Positions 11,815-21,906 of a stretch of 64,000 nt of DNA are shown here, piece after piece. The first letter of the stretch is position 1; every line of letters starts with the position of its first letter. The DNA is from Punica granatum. Its lineage: Eukaryota > Streptophyta > Magnoliopsida > Myrtales > Lythraceae. The notes under the pieces were generated by a model. That model was not told the DNA's origin. It did no database searches and saw only the letters and a list, made by a program, of their open reading frames with translations. The DNA is taken from assembly GCF_007655135.1 (NCBI RefSeq), contig NC_045129.1, forward strand, positions 28,955,122 through 29,019,121. Direction: 5' to 3'. Made by a program: the position numbers and the translations under genes.

Positions 11815-12312
11815 AGAAAATGTCCAGGGGACTGAATTGAACGATTTTAAAAGAGCAGAGACTGATTTGAAAATTCGGATGAAGTTTAGGGGACCGATTT
11901 GAAAATTCTGAAAAAATTGGAGACTGTGTAAAAATAATTGAAAATGTCCCAGGACTTGTTTGAAACGAATTTAAAAATATGGACTGATCTGAAAACAAAA
12001 AAAATGGCCCCAGGACTAAACTGAAACAACTTGGAAAGTTCCTTGGGATGCTTGAAAAATTCTGGGAATTCCAGGACTGATTGGAAAATAGTAAAATGAC
12101 TGGGACTTGATTGAAAAGAATTTTGAAATTCGGGGCAGATCTGAAAAGGGTGAAAAATGGCCCCAGGGCTAAACTGAAACAATTTGAAAAGTTCTTTGGG
12201 ATGCTTAAAAAAAATTCTGGAAAAATTCAAGGACCGATTGGAAAATGGTGAAAATGGCTGGGCTTGACGGAAAAGAATTTTAGAGTTCAGGGCAGATCTA
12301 AAATAAAAAAAT
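11815..12312 (-). repeat. Degenerate tandem repeats inside the antisense solo LTR
   Basis: Two clear units of about 153 bp begin at GGCCCC (12006 and 12159), each with CTAAACTGAAACAA, GGGATGCTT and GGGCAGATCT. More degenerate copies of the GGACTGATTTGAAAA phrase extend left to about 11815. The 172-residue minus-strand ORF over this stretch is a by-product of the repeat. Confidence 0.65.
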
Positions 12313-12989
12313 AAAATAAAATGCGTCCTCCGGACTAAAATGTGACAAAATAGAAAGTTCGTAAAATCGAGTTTGGGACAAATCCGATCACCAACGCAAC
12401 CCAAGAACGCTCATTTCACATCATATCCATCAAGCAAGCATTAATATTCAGGAAAGGAGCCCTAATCATGCCACTAAGTAGAGAATTTACCTAGTTCGGA
12501 AAGTTGAAGGGTGATTCTGTAAAAATAACAAAATCGCCGAACGAATCGGGTCAGATCGGATCGGATCAGACTGCCCGCCCGAAGGAGAAACCGCTTGGAA
12601 GAACGCTGGGCCGAATGGATTTGGGTTGGACCTGCGAAGCAAAAGAAATGGGCCGAGGCCCGTTAGTCGAAGGGCGGTCGGGATCGTCGAGAACGGCGGT
12701 GACGACGTTGCGGGCGGCGGTTCTCGCCCCTGGAATGGACGCCGGTGACGATTTTGGACACCACCGACGCTTCGCCGTGGTCGATCTGGGCCTCACAGGA
12801 GTTAAAATAGTCAGGATCGGGGAAATTTTGCGGTTTTCCGGCGAAGGTTCCGAATTCCTCTGATTTCAAAATTCCCCAAAACGAGAGCAAATTTTTCTTT
12901 TTTTTCTTTCTGGGTTCTCTTCCCTCCTTTCCGTCCATTTAATTGCAATTTCTTCCCCTTTTTCGTTAAGATTTCGGTCGATTTGGGGA

Positions 12990-13118
12990 TTCTGGGCCGG
13001 CGGGGATCGCGGGCAGCCAGTGAGCTCTGCCCGGCCTGCTCGAATATTTTTTTTGGGCCGGCAGGATCACTGGCAGCCGGTGAGAGCTGCCCGACCCTGC
13101 CTGGCCTACTCGAAATTT
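12990..13118. repeat. Two-copy GC-rich repeat, about 65 bp
   Basis: GGGCCGGC, then GGGCAGCCAGTGAGCTCTGCC and CCTGCTCGAA, occurs twice with small changes, each copy ending in a T run. Lies near the U3 end of the solo LTR. Confidence 0.55.
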
Positions 13119-14833
13119 TTTTAAAAAAATTATATATATATATTATTTATTTATTTATTATTTATATTTATTTTAGAAAAGGTAATAAATTGGAAAAATG
13201 ACGATTTTGCCCTCCTGGAGCCGATGGACCGAAATTGGGTGCTGACATTCGACACCATAGGCGTTAAGGTGATCGAAACACTCCATGCCACGAGTGGAGA
13301 TGGGCAGCCCGTTCGAGTGCAAGTTTCATTTGCATAGCCCTCTTTCTCCAATCTAAGTGTTTCTGTCATCCTAGCGTAGATTCGGGTACCTAGACACGGT
13401 ATCTCTGTCGTAAAACATGCAAAACTTGACTAACCATTCATTCGACTTAATTAAACATTAGAAATTGGTTAGGTGGAACTCTAGGTTCCAAATCTTATGT
13501 CAAAACACGCATTCTTGACATAATCTGTAAAGCCCGCATTGTCATTATACATAACAAGTTTAAAAAAAACCCAAACACGCGTAGTCGAATTAGCATCGCA
13601 TTGTAGAATGTTCTCTTGCTTATCTAGGCTAGAAAATTGCTTGCCAAGCAACCCGGGTCCATAATTGGTTAATCAAGTAAACAAGACGCATAATACACAA
13701 CTTGTCTGTATTCATCCGTTTTTATCCGTTTCTATCAGTTTTTGTCTGTTTTCCTCTATTGCTTGCTGATTTGTTATGGTTCAAGCCCGAACTCATAGGT
13801 TACGCTTTGCACGGGGTCCAACGCCCCAAACCATCGATCACGGGGTCCAACGCCCCCATACACATTGAGTGCACGCAACCTGAGTGCGGAACGGGGTCTA
13901 GCCCCGAGTCACTGCTTTGCTCCAAGTAGTGTCTATATGGAAGATAACTTGGAATGGGCGTGTGAATCATGGATAAACAATTGCCCGAGAGCTTGACCGG
14001 TCCCACGGACATCTTAAGAGTCGATCGACTCTTTTGCTATCTGTCGGTCCGGTTGGACTCGACTCCCTACTCTTTTACTCGCGTTGCCTTAATTTGTTTG
14101 TTGGTCATCCAAATCTCACGGTTAGTTGGAGCGGAATATTTGGCCCAATACAAACCGACTGGGATCCATGTACTGTATTCTTTTGTATTATGTAATTATT
14201 CGAGAGCACATTGTAAGGATATTGTTATTCGCACATTTATTCATTCATTGTAAGGATCCCCGATTAGTGAGTGGACGGTCCAAGTGTCGAACCGATTGAG
14301 TTGATTCACTTGCCCAAAGACGAGTAGATTCAACGCTTCGCGGTTTCGGTTCGCGCGAGAAGTCGATCACCATGGTCCGATGAACCGTAACGCAAGCATA
14401 GTAAACCGATCCCTCGATGTGCGAGCTTACTCTTTTCTCGTGTTCTTAACCTGAATCGATCGTTTCATCAAATTTACGGTGTCAACACAAGTAATGAGAG
14501 CGCAACCAAATTCATGCGATAAATAAATAAAATGGCAAGCCCTAGGCAAACAGAGTACCGAAAGGGTGTGCAGGATATAGGTTTGCACGTAATAAAACCC
14601 CCGAATCTGAAATCTCCAATTTTGCATAACCATTACCTTAGCAAACTAAGTGTATCTCATACCCCCAGACTCGGGCAACTTATCGACCCTCGACCTCCGG
14701 GTGGTAAACAGTCAAGTGGCAACTCCTTCTCACGCGTATTCATCACGCATCCTCAAGAAGGTGGACACTCTTAAGCCGCGCCATAGCGCGCGCCTGCGAG
14801 CCCCGACGAGACGAAATTCGTGTCCGCATGACT

Positions 14834-14851
14834 TGACGACTCCACTGGGAA
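14834..14851 (+). other. Primer-binding site of element A (degenerate)
   Basis: TGACGACTCCACTGGGA follows the 5' LTR after 5-6 nt. It resembles the TGGCGACTCC.CTGGGGA type known from Tat/Ogre elements, which I recall as a tRNA-Arg type; tRNA identity not verified. Position mirrors the PBS of element B. Confidence 0.55.
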
Positions 14852-15429
14852 CACTTAGAAGGTTCGGGCTTGATCTGTTTGTTTGCTTGCTTGCTTACTC
14901 ACTCTTTTTATTTACATCTTTCGTTTAGATTTCGCTCATTACTTCTGCATTTACATATATGCATCATTCCTAGCGGTATTTAGGTACCATGTTGGAAATC
15001 CCATGGGCACCAATAAGAGCTAGGTTAGAAAGTGGTCCCGAGTAGCGAAACGGATCGAATGGCTTTACTGTCGAACCGGCCTCCAAAGATCCTCGCTCGG
15101 TTTTAGGGAAGTGATTACCCCTCGATCGGGAGCCCCCATCCCTAGTTTGTTTTTCCTGGTAGCACCAAAATACTACATAAACGGGGACCGTCATGCTAAA
15201 CCAATTTAACCTCTATGTCATCAATCGACCCCAAAGTCGAGTCTTTGTGTCGACCTTTGATCATTTTTTTAAGCAGGCATTTTCCTGTTTTAAGGAGAGA
15301 GAATTGTACATTGTAAAAGCCCGATTATAGTTTTATTTTTCGCACATGCATGCATGTTTACGAAAACTAAGACATTGTTTCGGTTCAATTTTAGACATTT
15401 AATCCGTAATCTTTTCCATCTAGGTAAGG

Positions 15430-15678
15430 ATGACTAGCTCGACTGTCTGCCCTAGGCTCGACTACATGTCACTGCCAGATCGGCAGATCATCCGCATCTG
15501 GGACAAACTCCGCCGCGAGCTCGTCGAGGCCCGAGCAGAGCTCATAGACCAGAGGGAGCTACAGTAGGAGCTAACTAAGGCACGTGTGCGCGTGGAGGCC
15601 CTAGACAAAGAGATACCGCGTTTGAACGCCAAGTTAGACCGGGCGCGGGCGAAGGCACGAAAGGTCTCACATCCCTAG
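15430..15678 (+). pseudogene. ORF1-like coiled-coil ORF upstream of gag in element A
   Basis: 82 codons from ATG to TAG with one internal TAG (15565) replacing what looks like a Gln codon. The product is charged and heptad-like (LRRELVEARAELIDQRE, then RVEALDKEIPRLNAKLDRAR), so probably a coiled coil. Ogre-type elements carry an extra ORF before gag, and element B has a matching remnant. The ATG follows a CTAGGTAAGG context that could be a splice junction. Function unknown. Confidence 0.5.
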
Positions 15679-16003
15679 GACTAGTTCGTCGGCAGTGTTT
15701 TCAACCTGCTCGAGCCTGAGTAATGCTCACTTGGTTACCGAGCGCGAGAGATTGTCGATTCAATGTCTAGGTTCTTTTTAAAATCGAACATGTTGCCTTT
15801 TGTAAACTCGGGAATTGAATCGAATCAAGCAATGCATTAACATTTTGAAATATTATGCATCTCATGCATTCCTTTCTTTCAATTATTGCTCCGTACTTTC
15901 ATTTATAAACAAACCTATGTCTCTCGCCACTTACACACTCATGAGATGTAGGTGTTTACAACTGGCTACTCTACACCGATACTTTACTCGGTCTCGTGTA
16001 AGA

Positions 16004-18228
16004 ATGGCCGAAGAAAATCAGTCCGAAATTCCCAAAGAAGTTAATCCACCAGCACTGGTTCATTCCAACAGCCGGCAACCCAAGTGCCACCACTACTGAT
16101 CCCTGCAGGAATACAACTAGCTTATTCAGGGGCACCCTTGGCCCATCTCTCACCGCCGACTTCAACGGGTGAACCCCTAGCACATTAAGGGGTTCCGCCA
16201 CCACCACTAGTATATGCGCCACCTCCACCGGCAACTCAAGCACCACCGCCTACCCATGACACCGCTCGCGTAACCGTACTCAAGGGCAACGTCACCACGC
16301 TCTAGAGTACGGTCAACCAAATGGCCGCGGAAATGGCCGAGCTCTTGGCCCTACTCAGGGGCCCGAATCGTGCATTTTCAAGCTCCACCCCGCCTCTTGC
16401 ACACTGGTCAATGGTCGACCCTGCTCTTTGGGTCCCGCCAACCCATGCACAAATAAGCAACATCGCGACTGCCCCAGCACCAACTGTCATTCTGGCCCCC
16501 ATTCCTCCCCCGATGCACGTTCTAGCGATCCACCCAGTCGACATCCTCCAGCCGTCGTCCACTATTCCAGCAATCGTCCCGCTTCTACCAATGACGATTC
16601 CAACGCCGGACCCGGCTATATTTGCACCGCCTCCCATGTCTGTGCCGGCCCCGGCCATAATCTACACGATTCCTCCGCCGATGGCCTTCCTGGCATCGAG
16701 CGCCCCTGCTCCTGCTCAAACTACAGAGCATTTCTCATTCCTCACTCTACAACCCCACATCAGCCTCCACTACCAAGTTCCACCACCTAATAACATTCAT
16801 TTTCCCTGAGCTGGGGCACGCCGACCCACGTGGCCCCTGTAGCTCTACCCACAAATTTCCTCCCCGGGACAAACCGAGTAGGAAATGAGGATGAAGAAGA
16901 TAGAGGAGACTATTAAGGCCCTCCAAGCCAGTGCCTCTCGCCATGACACTCACTACCTAAACCTGAACCTCTTCCCGGGAATGCGGCTTCCCCCAAAGGC
17001 CAAAGTTCCCAACTTCAAGAAGTTCGACGGGATGATGGACCCGCAACACCATCTTCGACACTATCAGAGGAACATGCTCCAGTACTTAGACTATGAGCAA
17101 TTCGTTGTTGCCACGTTCCAAGAGAGTTTGTCCGGACCAGCTCTCAACTGATTCATGTTGCTCCGAGCAGAAGACAGTCCCTCTTGGACCGAGCTACCCA
17201 AGAAATTCATAGAGCAGTACCAGTACAACATAGGGACACCCCCATCCTTCCTCGAATTGAGCACGATGGAGATGAAGGGGCAGAGATTCGAGGATTGCGC
17301 CACTCATTGGCGTTCCGAGGCAGCAAAGCACTTTCCCTCTATCTACGAGGCTCAGCAGATATAGATGTCCCATGCAACGTTCAATGGGACCTACTACTCA
17401 CATCTCATGGGCTACAAGTCCTTGTTCTCCGAAATGATCATGGTTGGGAAGCAAGTGGACCTAGGCATCCGATCAAGAAGACAGAAGGGGAATCTTCAAA
17501 GAATGCCACTTTTGTAGCGTCCTCTACCAACAATAAGAAGAGCAAAGAGACATCCATCAATGTTGTCAATGCTGGACGCCGAGGTCCCTAGCAGTATTCA
17601 TTAACGTTCAAGCCAACAGCACCGGCCGTTCAAGCGTACGCCCTGTCTCCCATGCAATATCAGCAACATTACCTAGCCTAGCCGGTCTATTACTTGGCTA
17701 CCCCGGCTTATTCCCCACCACAAGCTCCGCAGCCGTATGTCCATCACTATCCGCCACTGCACCCTCAGGAACCTCCCACCAGGGCACCAGCTATGAGAGT
17801 TCCTCGGCCGGCACAACAAGCGCCAACCTCGTAGGCTCGACAAGGAGACGCAACACAGGCTAGGCCTCAGAAGCACTACACTTCACTGCCAGCCCCTCTA
17901 TCTCAAATTTATCGGCAGCTCTAGTAGCTGGAAAGATCACACTCGAGGCTCCTCGCTCGAGCTTTGACCCGATAGCCCAAAACCAGAGCGCCCACTGTGA
18001 GGACCATTTCGGTGCTCCAAGGCACAACACTGACAATTGTTGTAGGCCAGGGGATAAAGTCCAAGAAATGATCGACGGGCGAAACTCTCATTCAACAATG
18101 TCAAGCCGCCAAAAGTCCAAGCCAACCCTCTCCTCGATCACGCATCAAGTTTAGGACTAGCCATCAACGCGATCGACATCGGTTCCTCGGACGAGGACAA
18201 GGCTGAGCAGCAAGTGCTGGCCTCCTAA
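16004..18228 (+). pseudogene. Broken gag gene of element A (Ty3/gypsy retrotransposon gag)
   Basis: Structural capsid-type protein that would package element RNA. A Pro-rich N-terminal part is followed by the gag core: FPGMRLPPKAKVPNFKKFDG, DPQHHLRHYQRNM, FQESLSGPALN, then W replaced by TGA at 17149. WTELPKKFIEQYQYN follows. Near the end is a zinc-knuckle-like CEDHFGAPRHNTDNC (from 17996) and LAINAIDIGSSDEDKAEQQ before a TAA at 18226-18228. Most blocks are in one frame, but there are several stops (for example 16807, 17149, 17362) and at least two frameshifts, one just after the ATG. It ends at its own stop; no protease or pol follows. Confidence 0.8.
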
Positions 18229-21200
18229 TGAGGCCGCTTGAGTGTAAAATATGACCATGCATGTAGGCGTAGCTATATGCCATGTAGCGGAAGAGTAATC
18301 CTTTGTCATCGCCCGAACACGAATATTAATGAAATCCCTTGCACATCTTTTGAATTTTGGCGTTAAGACTCTCTTTTTCTCTTTATTTATTCCCAGCATT
18401 TCTTGCATTCTGAGATGAATAATGCTCATTTCCGGGAACCACTTGACTCTGAAATAATGAACTCAGACTTGAAGTCCCCTCGTGCGATACTCTGAAGACT
18501 GGGCCTACCCCACCCTTCACTGTGACCACCGACGAGCCACTGGGGCAACACGCACTTTATTTCTTAAACTCCCTTTTACTTTTATGCATTCCCAAATAGG
18601 CTCCTAACCAGAATAAACCCTTCAAGTGAGCATTGGGACAGTCCCGAGAGTACCCTATCGGTTCTATCGAGCCCGTTCGACCCGCTTGTCCACTTGGGAT
18701 CCCGCTTCTCAAGTTTTCCCTAGGATGACAACATTTAATTACCCACACCCGGGGAAAGTACATTAGTGCGGCCCCCAGCCGTGGCTTAACCACTCCAGTA
18801 TGGCGATGACCAAGCTCCCAGAAAACAAATGTCCCCCACGCATGGCACCTTAAGGGTCATGCACTGGACGAAAGCGATTTTTTCCATGAGTCCACTTCAT
18901 ATTTCTTACCACACATTTCACCATATAATCGCCAGATGCATATCTTTTTTGTCGCTTTCACTTGGACACGTTGGCCACAAGCGTAAAATAATGCACGGAT
19001 TCACACCTTCTCGAGAACTTTTCTCGGACCTTTACCCTCATACTTCGACAGGGGAAGTGCCCGACAAAGAGATACCCCCTATGAAGCCGAAGACAGAAAC
19101 GACCAAACGAGCCATATGCTGTCAACGTAATCATCAGCCGACGTCTAGTGCTGCTTCCAAGGCAAACACGTCCATCAGCTTCGAGAGCGCACATCCCCCA
19201 AGAGGCGCCCACTGCGGGAGCAACAAGACACGGTCGGGGACGAAGATCGAGCAAGACATCAGCCACTAGCAATATTCGAGTGTGCCAAAGCATCTTAGTC
19301 CAATATTCGCACTAAGACAACTCCGATTACCCACACCCCTAGGGCAAATCTTTATTTCTTTAAGAATTTGAAAAAATCATTTGTAAAGTTTGTGAGGCAT
19401 AAGAGACCCTTGATTCGACTTCTGAGCGTGCAAAAACTTTAAAACAAACCCACACAAAATGGGGCTAGGACAAAGATCAAGTCTCCACAAAGCAAAGCAC
19501 ACCAAAGCAATCTCGGCAACGCAAGAGTCAAGAAAAGTCAGGCAAATTTGAGGGGCACAAACAGACCCCAACATCAAAAAGAAAGCGGGACAAGCTCGTC
19601 AGTCAAGAAAAGCACAAAAATCAAAGGCCTCGCTAAAACAAGGGGCAGCTAACGCGACTCCTTAACGAAGACAGAATATGAAACAACACCAACTCAAAAG
19701 TTGAATTCTCTAGACTTTCCTTCCTTGCAAATTTGAGAGATAAAAGAATCGAACCCGCTAGGTCGAAAACCCCTTTGAGGCTACTTAGACAAAAGCTAGG
19801 GTGAAAGAGAGGTACGGCTGGAAACTATGAATAGAGCTGACGTGGCAAAAAGTGAGTACATCCCCCCTCTAGTTTGAGAGATACGGTCGGATCCTGAGGT
19901 GGGCGACCGCAACAAAAGGAGAGCAAAATGAGAGAAAGACAAGCACAATTGACACCCTAGCTTGACAGCACCCTGTGCGGACTAGGGACCCCCAAAGGAA
20001 GTGGCCAGCTTATCTACTCCAACAAGATTCCTAATCGACTCCCTTACATAACTCAACCGTTCGAGGTGGATTCCTCTTCACGAGAAGCAGGCAACCGATT
20101 ACTCTACCCAAGTAGCTCGGGACAACCTACCCCACAGCAGAAGGATGGAAGGAGAGATTGTACATCTCATTGCAGTGCGTGAACTCGTGTATCTTTCTTA
20201 GCCTGGAGCAACGTGCTCCCCATGCCTTTTCTTTTCTCTTTGTCATTTCATAACTCCAAATAGGTTACAGCTACCCTTCAATTATCTACCACAAAACCAA
20301 AATCCCAAACATCCATCTCTAAGGGTCTAGTCATAGCGCCTTGGAAACGATTAGACCAAGGTCTGATCAATTCTTGAAAGAAATTTCCCAGCGGATTACA
20401 AACGCGGCCGCACTACGGCACCTTGATGAGAAACTGACGGGCGTGTTGAACAATCTATAGAGCCACTAAGGCATCATCGAGGACGTCTCAATACTCCTAT
20501 AAATGTCCAACAGGAGCCCCTGGAGGCCTCGCAGCGAGGACTTCGAAAACGGGACCCCATTTGCAATGCCAAAACAAAATTCTTCACGGGTCGCTCAGGC
20601 GACCCGTGACGAAGGAGCGTGTTTAGCAATGACTCCTTGTGCTTATACATCGTTAGTAACCCCCAATGACTTACTAATGATGCTAGGAACACAGGCACTA
20701 AGCAATAAGAACTACGACAAGCTCTGATTCCTGGTCCCTCGAGATACGTAAGTGCTCATCTCTAGAGTTCAAGTCCTTCATCACAAGGCTGGCTTCCAAC
20801 AGATCAACAAGTAATTGCCCCAACAGAAAGGCCGGCTTCCGGCAGATCAATACACAATTGCTCTAATGGCAAAGCCGACCTTCGGCAAATCAGCACCTTC
20901 GGGGCAACATCCGCCCCTCACACTCAAGCGCGCACCGCCGCCTGCGTGACTAATGGTGAGCCATGCCCACCTTTGCGGGGGAACCACTCGCAGTTTTTTC
21001 TCTCCCTGTGTTAAGACGAGTCACGACCCCGAGAGTAGGTCCAACCCACAACATCGTCATCCTACGGCCACACTCATAAGCAACCGGGGCATCCCCGATG
21101 AACACAACGACTGGGGCATTCCCACCAAGCGCAATGACAATCGATCTCCAGCAAACCCAACAAGGGCCTTAGAGGCCACCGCCCAAAGAAGTCGTCTCTC

Positions 21201-21325
21201 AATCAAGCTAAGCTCACGTCTCCCACCACTTAGCATGGATAGAAAGCACTTTCTATGCCATAAGCAGCTCCCCAATACACTCGTGCTTCCCGCCCATTCC
21301 TCCCGAACAAACACTCATGCACATC
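18229..21325 (+). other. Conserved non-coding interior of element A, no pol
   Basis: About 3.1 kb lies between gag and the tandem array. Long blocks match the interior of element B at the same relative place: 18500-18640 with 34110-34240, 19010-19110 with 34620-34730, 19650-19820 with 35550-35700, and 20430-20540 with 36320-36420. ORFs are short and not shared between the copies. Shared sequence without coding suggests that the family spread in this gag-plus-non-coding form. Confidence 0.65.
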
Positions 21326-21628
21326 GTCGGATCAACCCCGACTTTGCATTCCCATCGGATCCACCCTGACTTCACTTTACTTTCCTGTGGGATCGACCCC
21401 GACTCTGCATTCCCGTCGGATCCATCCCGACTTCGCTTTACTTTTATGTCGGATCCACCCCGACTTCACGTTACTTTTCTATTGAATCGACCCCGTCCTC
21501 GCATTGCCGTCAGATCTACCTTAACTTCACTTTACTTGCTTGTCGGATCCACCTCGACTTTGCTTTCTTGTCGAAACGACTCTGATCCGGTTATCCTGTC
21601 TTGGATCCACCCCAATTTTACTTTCCTA
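21326..21628 (+). repeat. Tandem array upstream of the A polypurine tract
   Basis: Around nine degenerate units of about 33 bp built on GTCGGATCCACCCCGAC plus TTCACTTTACTTTCCT-like spacers. It lies in the element's 3' untranslated region, just before the purine tract. The core resembles that of the array at the same place in element B. Confidence 0.75.
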
Positions 21629-21890
21629 AACAATTTCAAGTTTCATTCTTCGCAGTTTTCTCCTATGCATGCTCTGTACTACTTTCTTGCATCATCTTTT
21701 GCTCTTTTCCTTCCTCGGGGTTGGGCAACGCTCCTCAACCCCCAACTAATAAACTCCGTGCCCTGGTACAACCTTCCTCGACATATTCAAAGACATAAGA
21801 GGAATGGCCATGGAGATGTCGAGGCGGTCACCAGGACCAAATAAAGTACCTCTTATAGTCTTTGGTTGCGTCATCTATCCAAGCACGCGA

Positions 21891-21906
21891 CCAAAGAGGG
21901 GCAAGC
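21891..21906 (+). other. Polypurine tract of element A
   Basis: AAAGAGGGGCAAGC directly precedes TGTTAGCACA, the start of the 3' LTR. The same arrangement (AAAGAAGGGTAAGC) precedes the 3' LTR of B. Primer site for plus-strand synthesis. Confidence 0.6.

Larger units (their letters stand above)
10362..13247 (-). mobile_element. Antisense solo LTR of a related subfamily inside the 5' LTR of A
   Basis: Starts TGTGCGCAACC, the reverse complement of a family LTR end, and finishes GGGTGCTGACA, the reverse complement of the family start TGTCAGCACCC. Immediate 5-bp flanks are GTCGA and TTCGA (one mismatch), as expected for an LTR-element duplication. Host LTR sequence resumes directly with GACACCATAGGCGTTA, matching 25552 onward in the 3' LTR. 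At 2.9 kb it is much shorter than the 5.2 kb host LTR, so it is a different subfamily. No interior remains, fitting LTR-LTR recombination. Confidence 0.75.
6600..14828 (+). repeat. 5' LTR of element A, enlarged by a nested solo LTR
   Basis: Aligns by eye along its length with 21907-27098. It is about 3 kb longer because a reversed solo LTR (10362-13247) interrupts it. The rest is diverged from the 3' LTR, with small indels such as about 110 bp near 8730-8840 that the 3' copy lacks. Ends with CGAAATTCGTGTCCGCA. Confidence 0.82.

Noticed and set aside
11886..12404. 172-codon minus-strand ORF, Phe/Ser/Pro-rich
   Set aside because: Lies over degenerate tandem repeats inside the solo LTR; the reading frame is a by-product of the repeat.
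16302..16658. 118-codon Gly-rich minus-strand ORF
   Set aside because: Antisense of the Pro-rich N-terminal part of gag.
21326..21628. CRISPR-like look of regularly spaced GTCGGATCCACCCCGAC units
   Set aside because: Spacers are similar to each other, the host is a plant, and the array lies in a retrotransposon 3' UTR.
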